Shown here piece by piece: positions 1-10,195 of a stretch of 64,000 nt of DNA. The notes under the pieces were generated by a model. That model saw only the letters and a program-made list of their open reading frames with translations. It was not told where the DNA came from and did not search any database. Numbering within the stretch: position 1 is the stretch's first letter; each line of letters opens with the position of its first letter. The translations under genes were made by a program, and so were the position numbers. The DNA comes from Thermocrispum municipale DSM 44069 (GTDB lineage: Bacteria > Actinomycetota > Actinomycetes > Mycobacteriales > Pseudonocardiaceae): assembly GCF_000427825.1 (NCBI RefSeq), contig NZ_ATYT01000005.1, forward strand, positions 248,001 to 312,000. Direction: 5' to 3'.

Positions 1-1
1 C

Positions 2-67
2 GAGTTCGAGGCCACGCGCACCGCGCGCGAGTTGAACGACATCAACGAGGCGCTCGCCACGCGCTGA
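2..67 (+). CDS. 3' end of an unidentified gene (partial)
   Basis: An open frame enters from the left edge and ends in TGA at 65-67, giving a 21-residue tail (EFEATRTARELNDINEALATR). The tail is charged and looks helical. It is too short to assign a family. It runs toward the minus-strand small gene at 92-268, so the two are convergent with only 24 bases between them. Reading frame and codon bias (G/C third positions) suit a real gene, but the product is unknown. Confidence 0.5.
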   Translation, partial: EFEATRTARELNDINEALATR

Positions 68-91
68 GCGCGCGCGGCCGCCGCCCGCGGG

Positions 92-268
92 TCATGCCGC
101 GCGGGCGAGATCCTTCTGTGCCTTTTTCAACGCACGAATCGGGCATTTCTTGCAGCGCGGCTTGGATTGGCAGCACTTCGATTTGACTTTGCCCTTTTTG
201 ATCAACTTGCGTACGTGCGCCTTGGCCTGCTGTTTCGGCGTTTCGGCCTTGGCCGCCTTTTTGCCCAC
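92..268 (-). CDS. Small lysine/cysteine-rich protein, 58 aa
   Basis: Translation of the minus strand from a GTG at 268 gives 58 residues ending in TGA. A ribosome-binding AGGA lies 9-10 bases upstream of the GTG. The protein has a very basic N-terminal half (many KK pairs) and a compact cysteine cluster, CCQSKPRCKKCPI, at about residues 32-44, which could bind a metal. It starts about 190 bases from typA and points away from it. Small proteins of this look are common as conserved hypotheticals in actinomycetes, but I know of no assigned function. Nucleic-acid or ribosome association is a guess from the charge and cysteines. The composition, the start context and the missing overlap with neighbours make a real gene likely. 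Confidence 0.7.
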   Translation of the reverse strand: MGKKAAKAETPKQQAKAHVRKLIKKGKVKSKCCQSKPRCKKCPIRALKKAQKDLARAA

Positions 269-458
269 CGAGGGTTCCTGTCGTCGCCGGGTGTCGCTTT
301 TCCCAGGCTAGAGGTTTGCTGCGCTCCGGACGGTGTGCGCATGGCCACAACGGCGCGGCCAGTATCCTGGAACGGCCGCCAGTGGCAGCGCGTCTCGCGT
401 GCGGATCGCGGTGGCGTCCCGACGCATCCTTTTCGAAACTCCCTGGAGGAGCCGACTC

Positions 459-2357
<1,899 letters not shown>

Positions 2358-2465
2358 GCCCGACGGCCCGTGGCCTAGGTCGCGAATTCGCCGAGTTGGC
2401 GGCGCGCTCACGGACGCTCTGGCAGAGTTCCCATCATCGGGGGTCGAGTGAGGAGCTGCTGGTTG

Positions 2466-4193
2466 ATGAGCCGTCGACGGGGATGGCGGGTGTGGACCGC
2501 GCTGTGTGCCGCCGCGCTCGCCGCCGCGGGCTGCACCAGCACTCCGCCGCCCGCACCACCGCCGACCTCGGTGCCGCCGAGCCCGACGGCGGAGACCACG
2601 CAGGACCAGATCGTCATCGGGGTCGACTCGATCGCGGGCGGCTACAACCCGCACCAGCTGGCCGACATGTCGACCACCACGACGGCGCTGGCTCAGCTGC
2701 TGCTGCCGTCGGTGTACCGGCTGAGCCCGGGCGGCAAGTACAAGCTGGACAAGACGTTGATGCGGTCGGTCGAGGTGATCGACGAGGACCCGTTCACCGT
2801 CGCCTACACCGTGCGGCAGGACGCCTCCTGGTCCGACGGCGCCCCGATCGCGGCGGAGGACTTCCGCTACCTGGCCGACCAGATGCGCGCGCAGCCGGGC
2901 ACGATCAGCCCCGCCGGCTACCGGCTGATCACCGACGTGCAGTCGCGGGAAGGCGGCAAGCGGGTCGAGGTCACCTTCGCCGAGAAGTTCCCCGGCTGGC
3001 GCGGCCTGTTCCAGAACCTGCTGCCGTCCCACCTGCTCAAGGACATCCCCGGCGGGTGGCAGGAGGCCATGGTCGGCAGCTATCCGGCGTCCGGCGGACC
3101 GTACGCGATCAAGACCATCGACGTCGGCCGCGGCGAGATCCTCATCGAGCGCAACGAACGGTACTGGGAGAAGCCGTCGGCGGTGGATCAGCTGATCCTG
3201 CGCGCGGCGGACACCGAAGGTCCCGCGGAGGATCTGCGCAACAAGAACCTGCAGTTCTCGTTGACCGCGACCGATGCCAAGCAGCTGGCGGACCTGCGCG
3301 AGCTGGGCAAGGGCGTCGAGTTGCACACCGTCAGCAGCCCGCAGGTGGCAGAGGTCCTGCTGCGTCCGGTGACCGACCCGTTGGCCGACGACAAGGTGCG
3401 GGAGGCCGTCGCCGCGCTGATCGACCGCGACGAACTGATCGAGACGGGTACCGGGGGCGGCCCGGCCGCGAAGCTGCGCGCCGACGCGCAGGTGCTGGCT
3501 CCCTCGCAGCGGGCCTACAAGTCGACATTGCCTTCCGGCCGGGCCAAGCCGAACCCGGCACGGGCGGAGAAGCTGTTGCGACAGGCCGGGTACCGCCGCG
3601 TGGCAGGCGAGTGGCAGAACGCCGACTCCGAGCCGTTGCGCCTGGTCGTGGCCTCGCCCGGCGAGCAGGAGCCGTACGCGTCGATCGCGGAACGGCTGGT
3701 CGAGCAGCTCGAGAAGGCGGGGATCCAGGCCAAGGCGGTGCAGCCGAACCCGCGTGAGCTCTACGCCGTGGATCCGGCCGACCCGGATGCGGAGCCGATC
3801 GACGACGGCACCGGCGACGAGGTGACCGTGGACGTGCTGGTGGGCCCGCGCGCGGTCAGCTTCGACCCGGCGTCGGACTTCGCGTCCCGCTTCGCCTGCC
3901 GCACCGTGGACACCTCCGACGACGCGGACACCGACGTCGAGCCGGGCAACGTGGCCGGCTGGTGCGACCAGTACCTGCAGGCCAGGGTGGAGGACGTGCT
4001 GGCTGGGGAGCGGTCGCTGCGCAGCGAGCTGAGCAGCCTCGAGCCGTGGTTGTGGCGCGAGAACGTGGTCATCCCGCTGTTCCAGCTCGCCGACACGCTC
4101 GCGGTCGGGCCCGACGTGGCCGGCGTGACCGAGGGGCCGCCGTTCGGCGGGCCGTTCGGTTCCGCGGTGAACTGGATCCGCATCACCGAGTGA
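2466..4193 (+). CDS. lpqW: LpqW-like lipoprotein (family 5 solute-binding fold)
   Basis: A 575-residue exported lipoprotein of the peptide-binding (SBP family 5) fold. The N terminus is a lipoprotein signal: arginines, a hydrophobic stretch, then lipobox LAAAGC with the lipidated cysteine at residue 23. No permease or ATPase genes adjoin it, and it directly follows typA, which matches mycobacterial lpqW. There LpqW is not a transporter subunit but influences the balance of phosphatidylinositol mannosides and lipoarabinomannan. I therefore infer an envelope-glycolipid role. The ATG at 2466 is preferred over the in-frame GTG at 2448 because AGGAG lies about 10 bases before it and the signal peptide then has normal length. 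Transport-type peptide binding cannot be excluded. Confidence 0.85.
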   Translation: MSRRRGWRVWTALCAAALAAAGCTSTPPPAPPPTSVPPSPTAETTQDQIVIGVDSIAGGYNPHQLADMSTTTTALAQLLLPSVYRLSPGGKYKLDKTLMRSVEVIDEDPFTVAYTVRQDASWSDGAPIAAEDFRYLADQMRAQPGTISPAGYRLITDVQSREGGKRVEVTFAEKFPGWRGLFQNLLPSHLLKDIPGGWQEAMVGSYPASGGPYAIKTIDVGRGEILIERNERYWEKPSAVDQLILRAADTEGPAEDLRNKNLQFSLTATDAKQLADLRELGKGVELHTVSSPQVAEVLLRPVTDPLADDKVREAVAALIDRDELIETGTGGGPAAKLRADAQVLAPSQRAYKSTLPSGRAKPNPARAEKLLRQAGYRRVAGEWQNADSEPLRLVVASPGEQEPYASIAERLVEQLEKAGIQAKAVQPNPRELYAVDPADPDAEPIDDGTGDEVTVDVLVGPRAVSFDPASDFASRFACRTVDTSDDADTDVEPGNVAGWCDQYLQARVEDVLAGERSLRSELSSLEPWLWRENVVIPLFQLADTLAVGPDVAGVTEGPPFGGPFGSAVNWIRITE

Positions 4194-4200
4194 TCGTTCC

Positions 4201-4254
4201 GGCGCGCGGCGGGGTTTGTGCCCCGGCGCGCCGCAGGGGGCGGTTGCCCGCCCC
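4201..4254 (+). terminator. Tandem hairpins downstream of lpqW
   Basis: Two adjacent GC-rich inverted repeats follow the lpqW stop. The first pairs GGCGCGC/CGGGG with CCCCG/GCGCGCC around a TTTGTG loop (about 4201-4232), with a two-base bulge. The second pairs GGGGCGG (4237-4243) with CCGCCCC (4248-4254) around TTGC. There is no T tract, which is common for actinomycete terminators. A convergent minus-strand gene ends at 4365, so they may serve both sides. Confidence 0.55.
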
Positions 4255-4364
4255 GGAGCACGGCGAGAGGGCTCATGCCCCCAGTGCGCGGCGACAGGGC
4301 CTTTCCGGCGCGCGGTGGTCTCGGCTTCTGCCCGCCCTCGCGCTCGCGCCCGGCGGGCTGCGGC

Positions 4365-4766
4365 TCAGTGGTCGGTGTGCGGATCGAACCCTTCCGGAGC
4401 CCGGTCGAGGAACGTGCTCACGGTGGTGATCCGCCCGGACTCGTCGGTGATGAGCACGTCGGTGCCTTCGGCGAACACGGCGTCGCCGACTTTCAGCTGC
4501 CAGGGCAGCCGAACGCGGTCGTGGTGCACGTCCGGTTCGGACCTGGCATCGAACGAGTAGGCGCCGACGTGCTCGCGAAACTGCCTGGTGAAGTCCACCA
4601 ACGCCGCGACTCCGGCGAGCACTCCGACCGGCGCGACGTAGGTGATGTCGGGCCGGAACATGTCTTCTCCGGCGCGCCGCTGGGCGTCCCCGGGCTCGCT
4701 GTTCCAGAACCGCAGGTAGGCCTGCACGGTCGCGGTGGACGCGGAGGTGTGGGCTGTGTCGGTCAT
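4365..4766 (-). CDS. SnoaL/NTF2-like protein (ketosteroid isomerase fold)
   Basis: A 133-residue protein. Its pattern fits the SnoaL-like NTF2 superfamily: an N-terminal helix with AYLRFWNSEPGD, then DMFRPDITYVAP, a middle VDFTRQFREHVGAYSFDAR, then strands ending ITTVSTFLDRAPEGFDPHTD. Such proteins form small conical pockets and serve as isomerases, hydrolases or binding proteins; the substrate here is unknown. It starts at ATG 4766 and is divergent from an XRE/MmyB-type regulator at 4885, with 118 bases between. That arrangement suggests the regulator controls this gene. Confidence 0.8.
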   Translation of the reverse strand: MTDTAHTSASTATVQAYLRFWNSEPGDAQRRAGEDMFRPDITYVAPVGVLAGVAALVDFTRQFREHVGAYSFDARSEPDVHHDRVRLPWQLKVGDAVFAEGTDVLITDESGRITTVSTFLDRAPEGFDPHTDH

Positions 4767-4832
4767 CGGTGGACTCCCTTCGCTGTGGGTGTGTCGATGT
4801 CCCACGTTGCGCGCTGGATGGGAGCCCTGTCG

Positions 4833-4849
4833 ATTACCTGCGAGGTAGT
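4833..4849. promoter_or_regulatory. Palindromic candidate operator between divergent genes
   Basis: TACCT (4835-4839) and AGGTA (4843-4847) form a perfect inverted repeat around GCG, with a further matched A/T pair at 4833/4849 after one mismatch. It lies in the 118-base divergent intergenic region between the SnoaL-like gene and the XRE/MmyB-type regulator. A short dyad here is where a dimeric helix-turn-helix regulator would bind. Its role is inferred from position only. Confidence 0.5.
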
Positions 4850-4884
4850 TGTGGCGCGCCCGGGCGGTCGGCAGGCTGGCAGTC

Positions 4885-5673
4885 ATGACCGCTACCCGGG
4901 AGGCGACGGTGGGCGACCTGCTGCGCCGCTGGCGCGAGCGCCGACGCCGGTCGCAGTTGGACGTCGCGATCGCCGCCGAGGTGTCGGCGCGGCACCTCAG
5001 CTTCATCGAGACCGGGCGTGCCGGCCCGAGCAGGGACATGATCGAGCGCCTCTGTGTCGAGCTGGATGTGCCGCTGCGGGAACGCAACGCGATGTTCCTG
5101 GCTGCCGGGTTCGCTCCGGCGTACCCGGAACGGCCGCTGGTCGACCTCGGCGTCGCGCGGGAAGCGGTCGAGACCGTGCTGGCGGGGCACGAGCCGAATC
5201 CCGCGCTCGCGGTGAACGTCCGCTGGGAGATGCTGGCGGCCAACAGGTCGATGCAGCTGTTCCTCGATGACATCGCAGCGCACCTGCTCGAGCCACCGGT
5301 CAACGTGCTGCGAGCGACGCTGCACCCCGACGGGCTGGCGCCGCGGATCCAGAACTTCCGGCAGTGGCGCGCGCACGTCGTCACCCGCGTGCGGCGGCAG
5401 TGGGAGCGGACGGCGGCCGAAGGGCTCTCCGAACTGCTGGCCGAGATCGAGTCGTATCCGGTACCCACCGGGACGTTCGCCGACGGCACACCGCAGGCGA
5501 ATGACCTCGTCGTGCCGATGCGGCTCAGGTCGGAGCACGGCGAGCTGGCTTTCCACTACGCCCTCACGGTGTTCGGCGCCGCCCGCGACGTCACGCTGGA
5601 CGAGATCGCGATCGAGACCTTCTTTCCGGCCGACGACGCCACGGCCGCCGTGGTCAGGGCGATGGCGGCATAG
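4885..5673 (+). CDS. XRE-family regulator with MmyB-like ligand domain
   Basis: A 262-residue transcription factor. An N-terminal helix-turn-helix of the XRE type spans about residues 10-65 (LLRRWRERRRRSQLDVAIA, then SARHLSFIETGRAGPSRDM). The rest matches the MmyB-type ligand-binding region: NPALAVNVRWEMLAANRSM, then LRATLHPDGLAPRIQNF, ending LDEIAIETFFPADDAT. MmyB-like regulators are widespread in actinomycetes, usually divergent from a small oxidoreductase or enzyme gene, and are thought to bind a hydrophobic ligand through a PAS-like fold. The ATG at 4885 is chosen because it starts just before the HTH; the in-frame GTG at 4849 would add a poorly conserved Arg-rich leader over the dyad. 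Confidence 0.88.
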   Translation: MTATREATVGDLLRRWRERRRRSQLDVAIAAEVSARHLSFIETGRAGPSRDMIERLCVELDVPLRERNAMFLAAGFAPAYPERPLVDLGVAREAVETVLAGHEPNPALAVNVRWEMLAANRSMQLFLDDIAAHLLEPPVNVLRATLHPDGLAPRIQNFRQWRAHVVTRVRRQWERTAAEGLSELLAEIESYPVPTGTFADGTPQANDLVVPMRLRSEHGELAFHYALTVFGAARDVTLDEIAIETFFPADDATAAVVRAMAA

Positions 5674-5756
5674 CGAACCCGGCCCGCGTCCGGCGCGAGT
5701 GTCTGCCGGCGCGCGTACCGGACCTCGGCCCCCGGCGAGAGCCTCCGTCAGCACAG

Positions 5757-5794
5757 CGAAAAGGGCCCCCGCCGTCCGGCGAGGACCCCTTTCG
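5757..5794. terminator. Bidirectional terminator between MmyB-like gene and dppF
   Basis: An imperfect 16-17 bp stem with a GTCC loop: the left arm reads AAAAGGG then CCCCCGCC, the right arm GGCGAGGA then CCCCTTTC. A-rich left and T-rich right ends make it usable in both directions. It sits between the convergent regulator (ends 5673) and the ABC operon (ends 5809). Confidence 0.65.
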
Positions 5795-5808
5795 ACATGC
5801 CTACCGCG

Positions 5809-6799
5809 TCACGGCACCACCGAACGCTCCTCGGCGAAGTGGCAGGCACTCGGGTGCCCGCCGGCGCGCTCGATCAGCTCCGGCGATTCCTCGGCGCAGA
5901 TGTCCTGCGCCTTCCAGCACCGGGTGCGGAACCGGCAGCCGGACGGCGGGTTGAGCGGGCTGGGCACGTCACCCTCGAGCCGGATGACCTGCCGTGTGCC
6001 GCGGACGTCCGGGTCGGCGACCGGCACCGCGGACAGCAGCGCCTGCGTGTACGGGTGCGTCGGGCGCTCGTAGATGTCCTCCTCGGTGCCGATCTCCGCG
6101 ATCTTGCCGAGGTACATCACCGCGACCCGGTCGGACAGGTGCCGCACCACCGACAGGTCGTGCGCGATGAAGATGTAGGACAGCCCGAACTCTTTCTGCA
6201 GCGAGTCCAGCAGGTTCATCACCTGCGCCTGGATCGACACGTCCAGCGCGGACACCGGCTCGTCGCAGAGGATCACCTTCGGCCGCAGCGCCAGCGCCCT
6301 GGCGATACCGATGCGCTGCCGCTGACCACCGGAGAACTGGTGCGGATAGCGGTGGATGTGCTCGGGGTTGAGACCGACCACCTCCAGTAGCTCCTGCACC
6401 TTGCGCCGCCGGGAGTCCTTCGGCGCCACCTCGGGGTGGATCTCGAACGGCTCACCGACGATGTCACCGACGGTCATCCTCGGGTTCAGCGACGTGTACG
6501 GGTCCTGCAGGACGATCTGGATCTCCCGGCGCAGCGCCCGCAGCTCGTTGCCGGTGAGCTTGAAGATGTCCCGCCCCTCGAACAACACCGAGCCGCTGGT
6601 CGGTGGCTCGAGCCGCATCAGCACCTGGGCCAGCGTCGACTTACCGCAGCCGGACTCGCCGACGACGCCGAGCGTCTCGCCCTTGTGCAGGTCGAACGAC
6701 ACGCCGTCGACCGCCCGCACGTGGCCGACCGTGCGCTTGAACACGATGCCCTGCTTGACCGGGAAGTGCTTGACCAGGTCCTTGACCTGAAGGATCGGC

Positions 6800-6807
<8 letters not shown>
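5809..6807 (-). CDS. Oligopeptide/dipeptide ABC transporter ATPase (DppF/OppF type)
   Basis: The 332-residue second ATPase of a family 5 peptide importer. Walker A is [14 protein letters not shown] (about residue 45), the signature is [15 protein letters not shown] and Walker B is [16 protein letters not shown]. The C-terminal oligopeptide-transporter extension carries the cysteine cluster [14 protein letters not shown], typical of OppD/OppF subunits. It couples ATP hydrolysis to peptide import through the membrane pair encoded upstream. The ATG at 6807 overlaps the preceding ATPase gene by 8 bases, so the two are translationally coupled. It is the last gene of the five-gene operon. Substrate class is inferred; nickel or other small-molecule transport by this family is possible. 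Confidence 0.93.
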
Positions 6808-7837
<1,030 letters not shown>

Positions 7838-7843
7838 GTCGGT

Positions 7844-9148
7844 CTACCTCAGCTTCGGGTCGAGCGCCTCGCGGACGGCGTCCCCGATCGTGACGAACAC
7901 CAGCACGGTGAGCGTCAGGAACGAGGCCGGGAAGATCAGCAGCAGCGGCGAGGCCCTGATGTAGTTGCGCGAGTCTGCGATCATCACGCCCCACGAGACC
8001 GCGGGGTCACGCAGACCGATACCGAGGAACGACAGCGTCGCCTCGGCACCGATGAACGCACCGAGCGCGATCGTGGCGTACACCAGCACCGGAGCCAGGC
8101 AGTTGGGCAGCATGTGCCGGAAGATGATCCGGCGGGACGACGCGCCCAGCGCCCGCGCCGCCTTGACGTAGTCCTGCTGCTTGGCCGAGATGGCCGCCGA
8201 CCGCATGATGCGCATCGCCACCGGCCAGGACAGCACCGAGATCGACAGCACCACCATCGCGACGATGGCAGGCGCGCTGTCGAACCCGGCCGACCGGAAC
8301 GCGCTCAGGATGATGATCGCGCCGAGCACGAACGGCAGGCCGAAGAAGACCTCACCGATACGCGACAGCAGGTTGTCCAGCCAGCCACCGAAGTAGCCCG
8401 CCAGAATGCCCACCGTGCTGCCGATCAGCACCGTCAGGAGCGTCGCGGTGAAGCCGACCAGGAGGGTGTAGCGGGTGCCGTGCACGACGCGGGCGTAGAT
8501 GTCCCTGCCCTGCTGGTCGTAACCGAACGCGGCCCCGATCTCGACGGTCGACAGATCACCGAACGAGATGACCAGGCCGGCGATACCGGCGACGGCCAGC
8601 ACGGCCACCAAGCCCCAGGTGCTGGCGCTGCCGCGCAGCATCTGGCTGACCTTCGGCACACCGGAGACGATGCCGCACGCCAGCACGACGGCGCCGATGA
8701 CGATGTACAACGTCACCGAGTTCACCAAGCCGCCGCCCAGCAGGATCAACCCGCCGATGCCTGCGACGTACGGCGCCATCGTGCGGCACACCCCGTCGCG
8801 CAGCTTGCCGACGGTGGCCAGGATCGCGGCGACCACGGTGATCGCCGAGCCGATGATCGCCATGCAGACGGCCAGGTACGGCACGTTCGGGCCGATCCGC
8901 GCGCGGTCCAGGTCGCGCAACCGGTGGTTCGCATCGGCGAACCACGTGGGGAAGATCGCCACCAGGACCAGGAAGGCGATCACGAACATGGACAGCACGA
9001 ACAGCGGCCGCCTGCTCAGGTCGTGCCAGGCGTCGGACCACAGGCTGCGGGTCTTCTCTTTCGTGCCCTCAGCGTGTTCTGCGCCGGTGACGTAGTCGGC
9101 AGGTTCCTCCGTTGCCACGCCCCCGGCTGCCATCGTGGGGTCACTCAT
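7844..9148 (-). CDS. Peptide ABC transporter permease (DppC/OppC type) with extra membrane insert
   Basis: A 434-residue permease, about 130 residues longer than usual. The first membrane segment (LFVLSMFVIAFLVLVAIFP, near residue 40) is canonical. The standard motif that normally follows soon after appears only at about residue 205-215 (GYDQQGRDIYARVVHGTRY). Between them lies an insert with roughly four hydrophobic segments (for example YLAVCMAIIGSAITVVAAIL and TLYIVIGAVVLACGIVSG). The transport core after that is normal, with the coupling loop AARALGASSRRIIFRHMLPN. The ATG at 9148 overlaps the upstream permease gene by 8 bases. The insert is in frame and of normal codon use, so it looks like a real domain rather than an error. 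Confidence 0.9.
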   Translation of the reverse strand: MSDPTMAAGGVATEEPADYVTGAEHAEGTKEKTRSLWSDAWHDLSRRPLFVLSMFVIAFLVLVAIFPTWFADANHRLRDLDRARIGPNVPYLAVCMAIIGSAITVVAAILATVGKLRDGVCRTMAPYVAGIGGLILLGGGLVNSVTLYIVIGAVVLACGIVSGVPKVSQMLRGSASTWGLVAVLAVAGIAGLVISFGDLSTVEIGAAFGYDQQGRDIYARVVHGTRYTLLVGFTATLLTVLIGSTVGILAGYFGGWLDNLLSRIGEVFFGLPFVLGAIIILSAFRSAGFDSAPAIVAMVVLSISVLSWPVAMRIMRSAAISAKQQDYVKAARALGASSRRIIFRHMLPNCLAPVLVYATIALGAFIGAEATLSFLGIGLRDPAVSWGVMIADSRNYIRASPLLLIFPASFLTLTVLVFVTIGDAVREALDPKLR

Positions 9149-10064
9149 AGCGGATCCTCGGGTCGAGAACGGCGTACAGCAGGTCGATGAGCAGGTTGGT
9201 GACCAGGAAGATGATCACCAACAGCATGACGACACCGGTGACGACGGTGCCTTCCTTGGACAGGATCCCGTCGAACACGAGACCGCCGACGCCGTTGATG
9301 CCGAAGATGCCTTCGGTCACGATCGCGCCGCCCATCAAGCTGCCCAGGTCGGTACCCAGGAAGGTGATCACCGGGATCATCGAGTTGCGCAGCAGGTGCA
9401 CGCCGACCACCCGGCGGTGCGGCAGGCCCTTGGCCACCGCGGTGCGCACGAAGTCGGCGCGCCGGTTCTCCGCGATCGACGTCCTGGTCAACCGGGCCAC
9501 GTAGGCCATCGACAGGCTGCCGAGGACGAACCCGGGGGCGAGCAACTCACCGAAGCTCGGGTCCGACGACACCGTCAGGTCGATGATGCCGAGCCCGCTG
9601 CCCAGCACCAGCTGGACGATGAAGCCGGTGACGAACACCGGGAAGGCGGTCAGCACCAGCGTGGACACCAGCACCAGGTTGTCCAGGAAACCGCGGCCCC
9701 GCAGACCGGTGAGGATACCGGCGGAGATACCGATCAACGCCTCGAATCCGACCGCGATCGCGGCCAGCTGCAGCGAGACCGGGGCGGCGTCCTCGATCAG
9801 CATGCCGACCTCACGGTCGGAGTAGGTCACCCCGAAGTCGCCTTGCAGCAGGTTACCCAGGTACGCGAAGTACTGGACGAAGATGTTCTCGTCCAGGTTG
9901 TACTTTTCGATCATCGCCTGGCGGAACTCCGGCGGACACACGCTCTTGCACATGCCGGCGAACGGGTCGCCGGGCAGGGCCCACACCAGCACGTAGACCA
10001 GGAACGTGGTGCCGATGAACACCGGGATGAGTTGCAGTAAACGCCTTATGACGTAACGGCCCAT
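9141..10064 (-). CDS. Peptide ABC transporter permease (DppB/OppB type)
   Basis: A 307-residue integral membrane permease of normal length. The family N terminus MGRYVIRRLLQLIPVFIGTTFLVYVLV is followed by PGDPFAGM and five further membrane segments. The EAA-type loop that contacts the ATPase is visible at RTAVAKGLPHRRVVGVHLLRN. A strong AAGGAGA lies just upstream of the ATG at 10064. It is separated from the binding-protein gene by 131 bases containing a strong hairpin, so its expression is probably lower than that of the binding protein. A short segment, KSVCPPEFRQAM, after the first helix is an extracytoplasmic loop with a cysteine. Confidence 0.93.
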   Translation of the reverse strand: MGRYVIRRLLQLIPVFIGTTFLVYVLVWALPGDPFAGMCKSVCPPEFRQAMIEKYNLDENIFVQYFAYLGNLLQGDFGVTYSDREVGMLIEDAAPVSLQLAAIAVGFEALIGISAGILTGLRGRGFLDNLVLVSTLVLTAFPVFVTGFIVQLVLGSGLGIIDLTVSSDPSFGELLAPGFVLGSLSMAYVARLTRTSIAENRRADFVRTAVAKGLPHRRVVGVHLLRNSMIPVITFLGTDLGSLMGGAIVTEGIFGINGVGGLVFDGILSKEGTVVTGVVMLLVIIFLVTNLLIDLLYAVLDPRIRYE

Positions 10065-10136
10065 GAGCTCTCCTTATCCACCGGTACCGCCGCTACGGGG
10101 ATCACCCGGCGGCACCGTACCGGTTGGTGGTCGGCA

Positions 10137-10177
10137 GACGGCGGCTGGCCCACGAGTAACGTGGGCCAGCCGCCGTC
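10137..10177 (-). terminator. Intercistronic hairpin after the peptide-binding protein gene
   Basis: A perfect 18 bp stem (10137-10154 with 10160-10177) closes on an AGTAA loop. It lies 19 bases after the stop of the binding-protein gene and before the permease gene of the same operon. Such a hairpin can act as a partial terminator or mRNA stabiliser, raising binding-protein levels over the membrane subunits. No T tract follows on the minus strand, so partial termination is likelier than full. Confidence 0.75.
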
Positions 10178-10195
10178 GATGCATTCGACCGGGTG

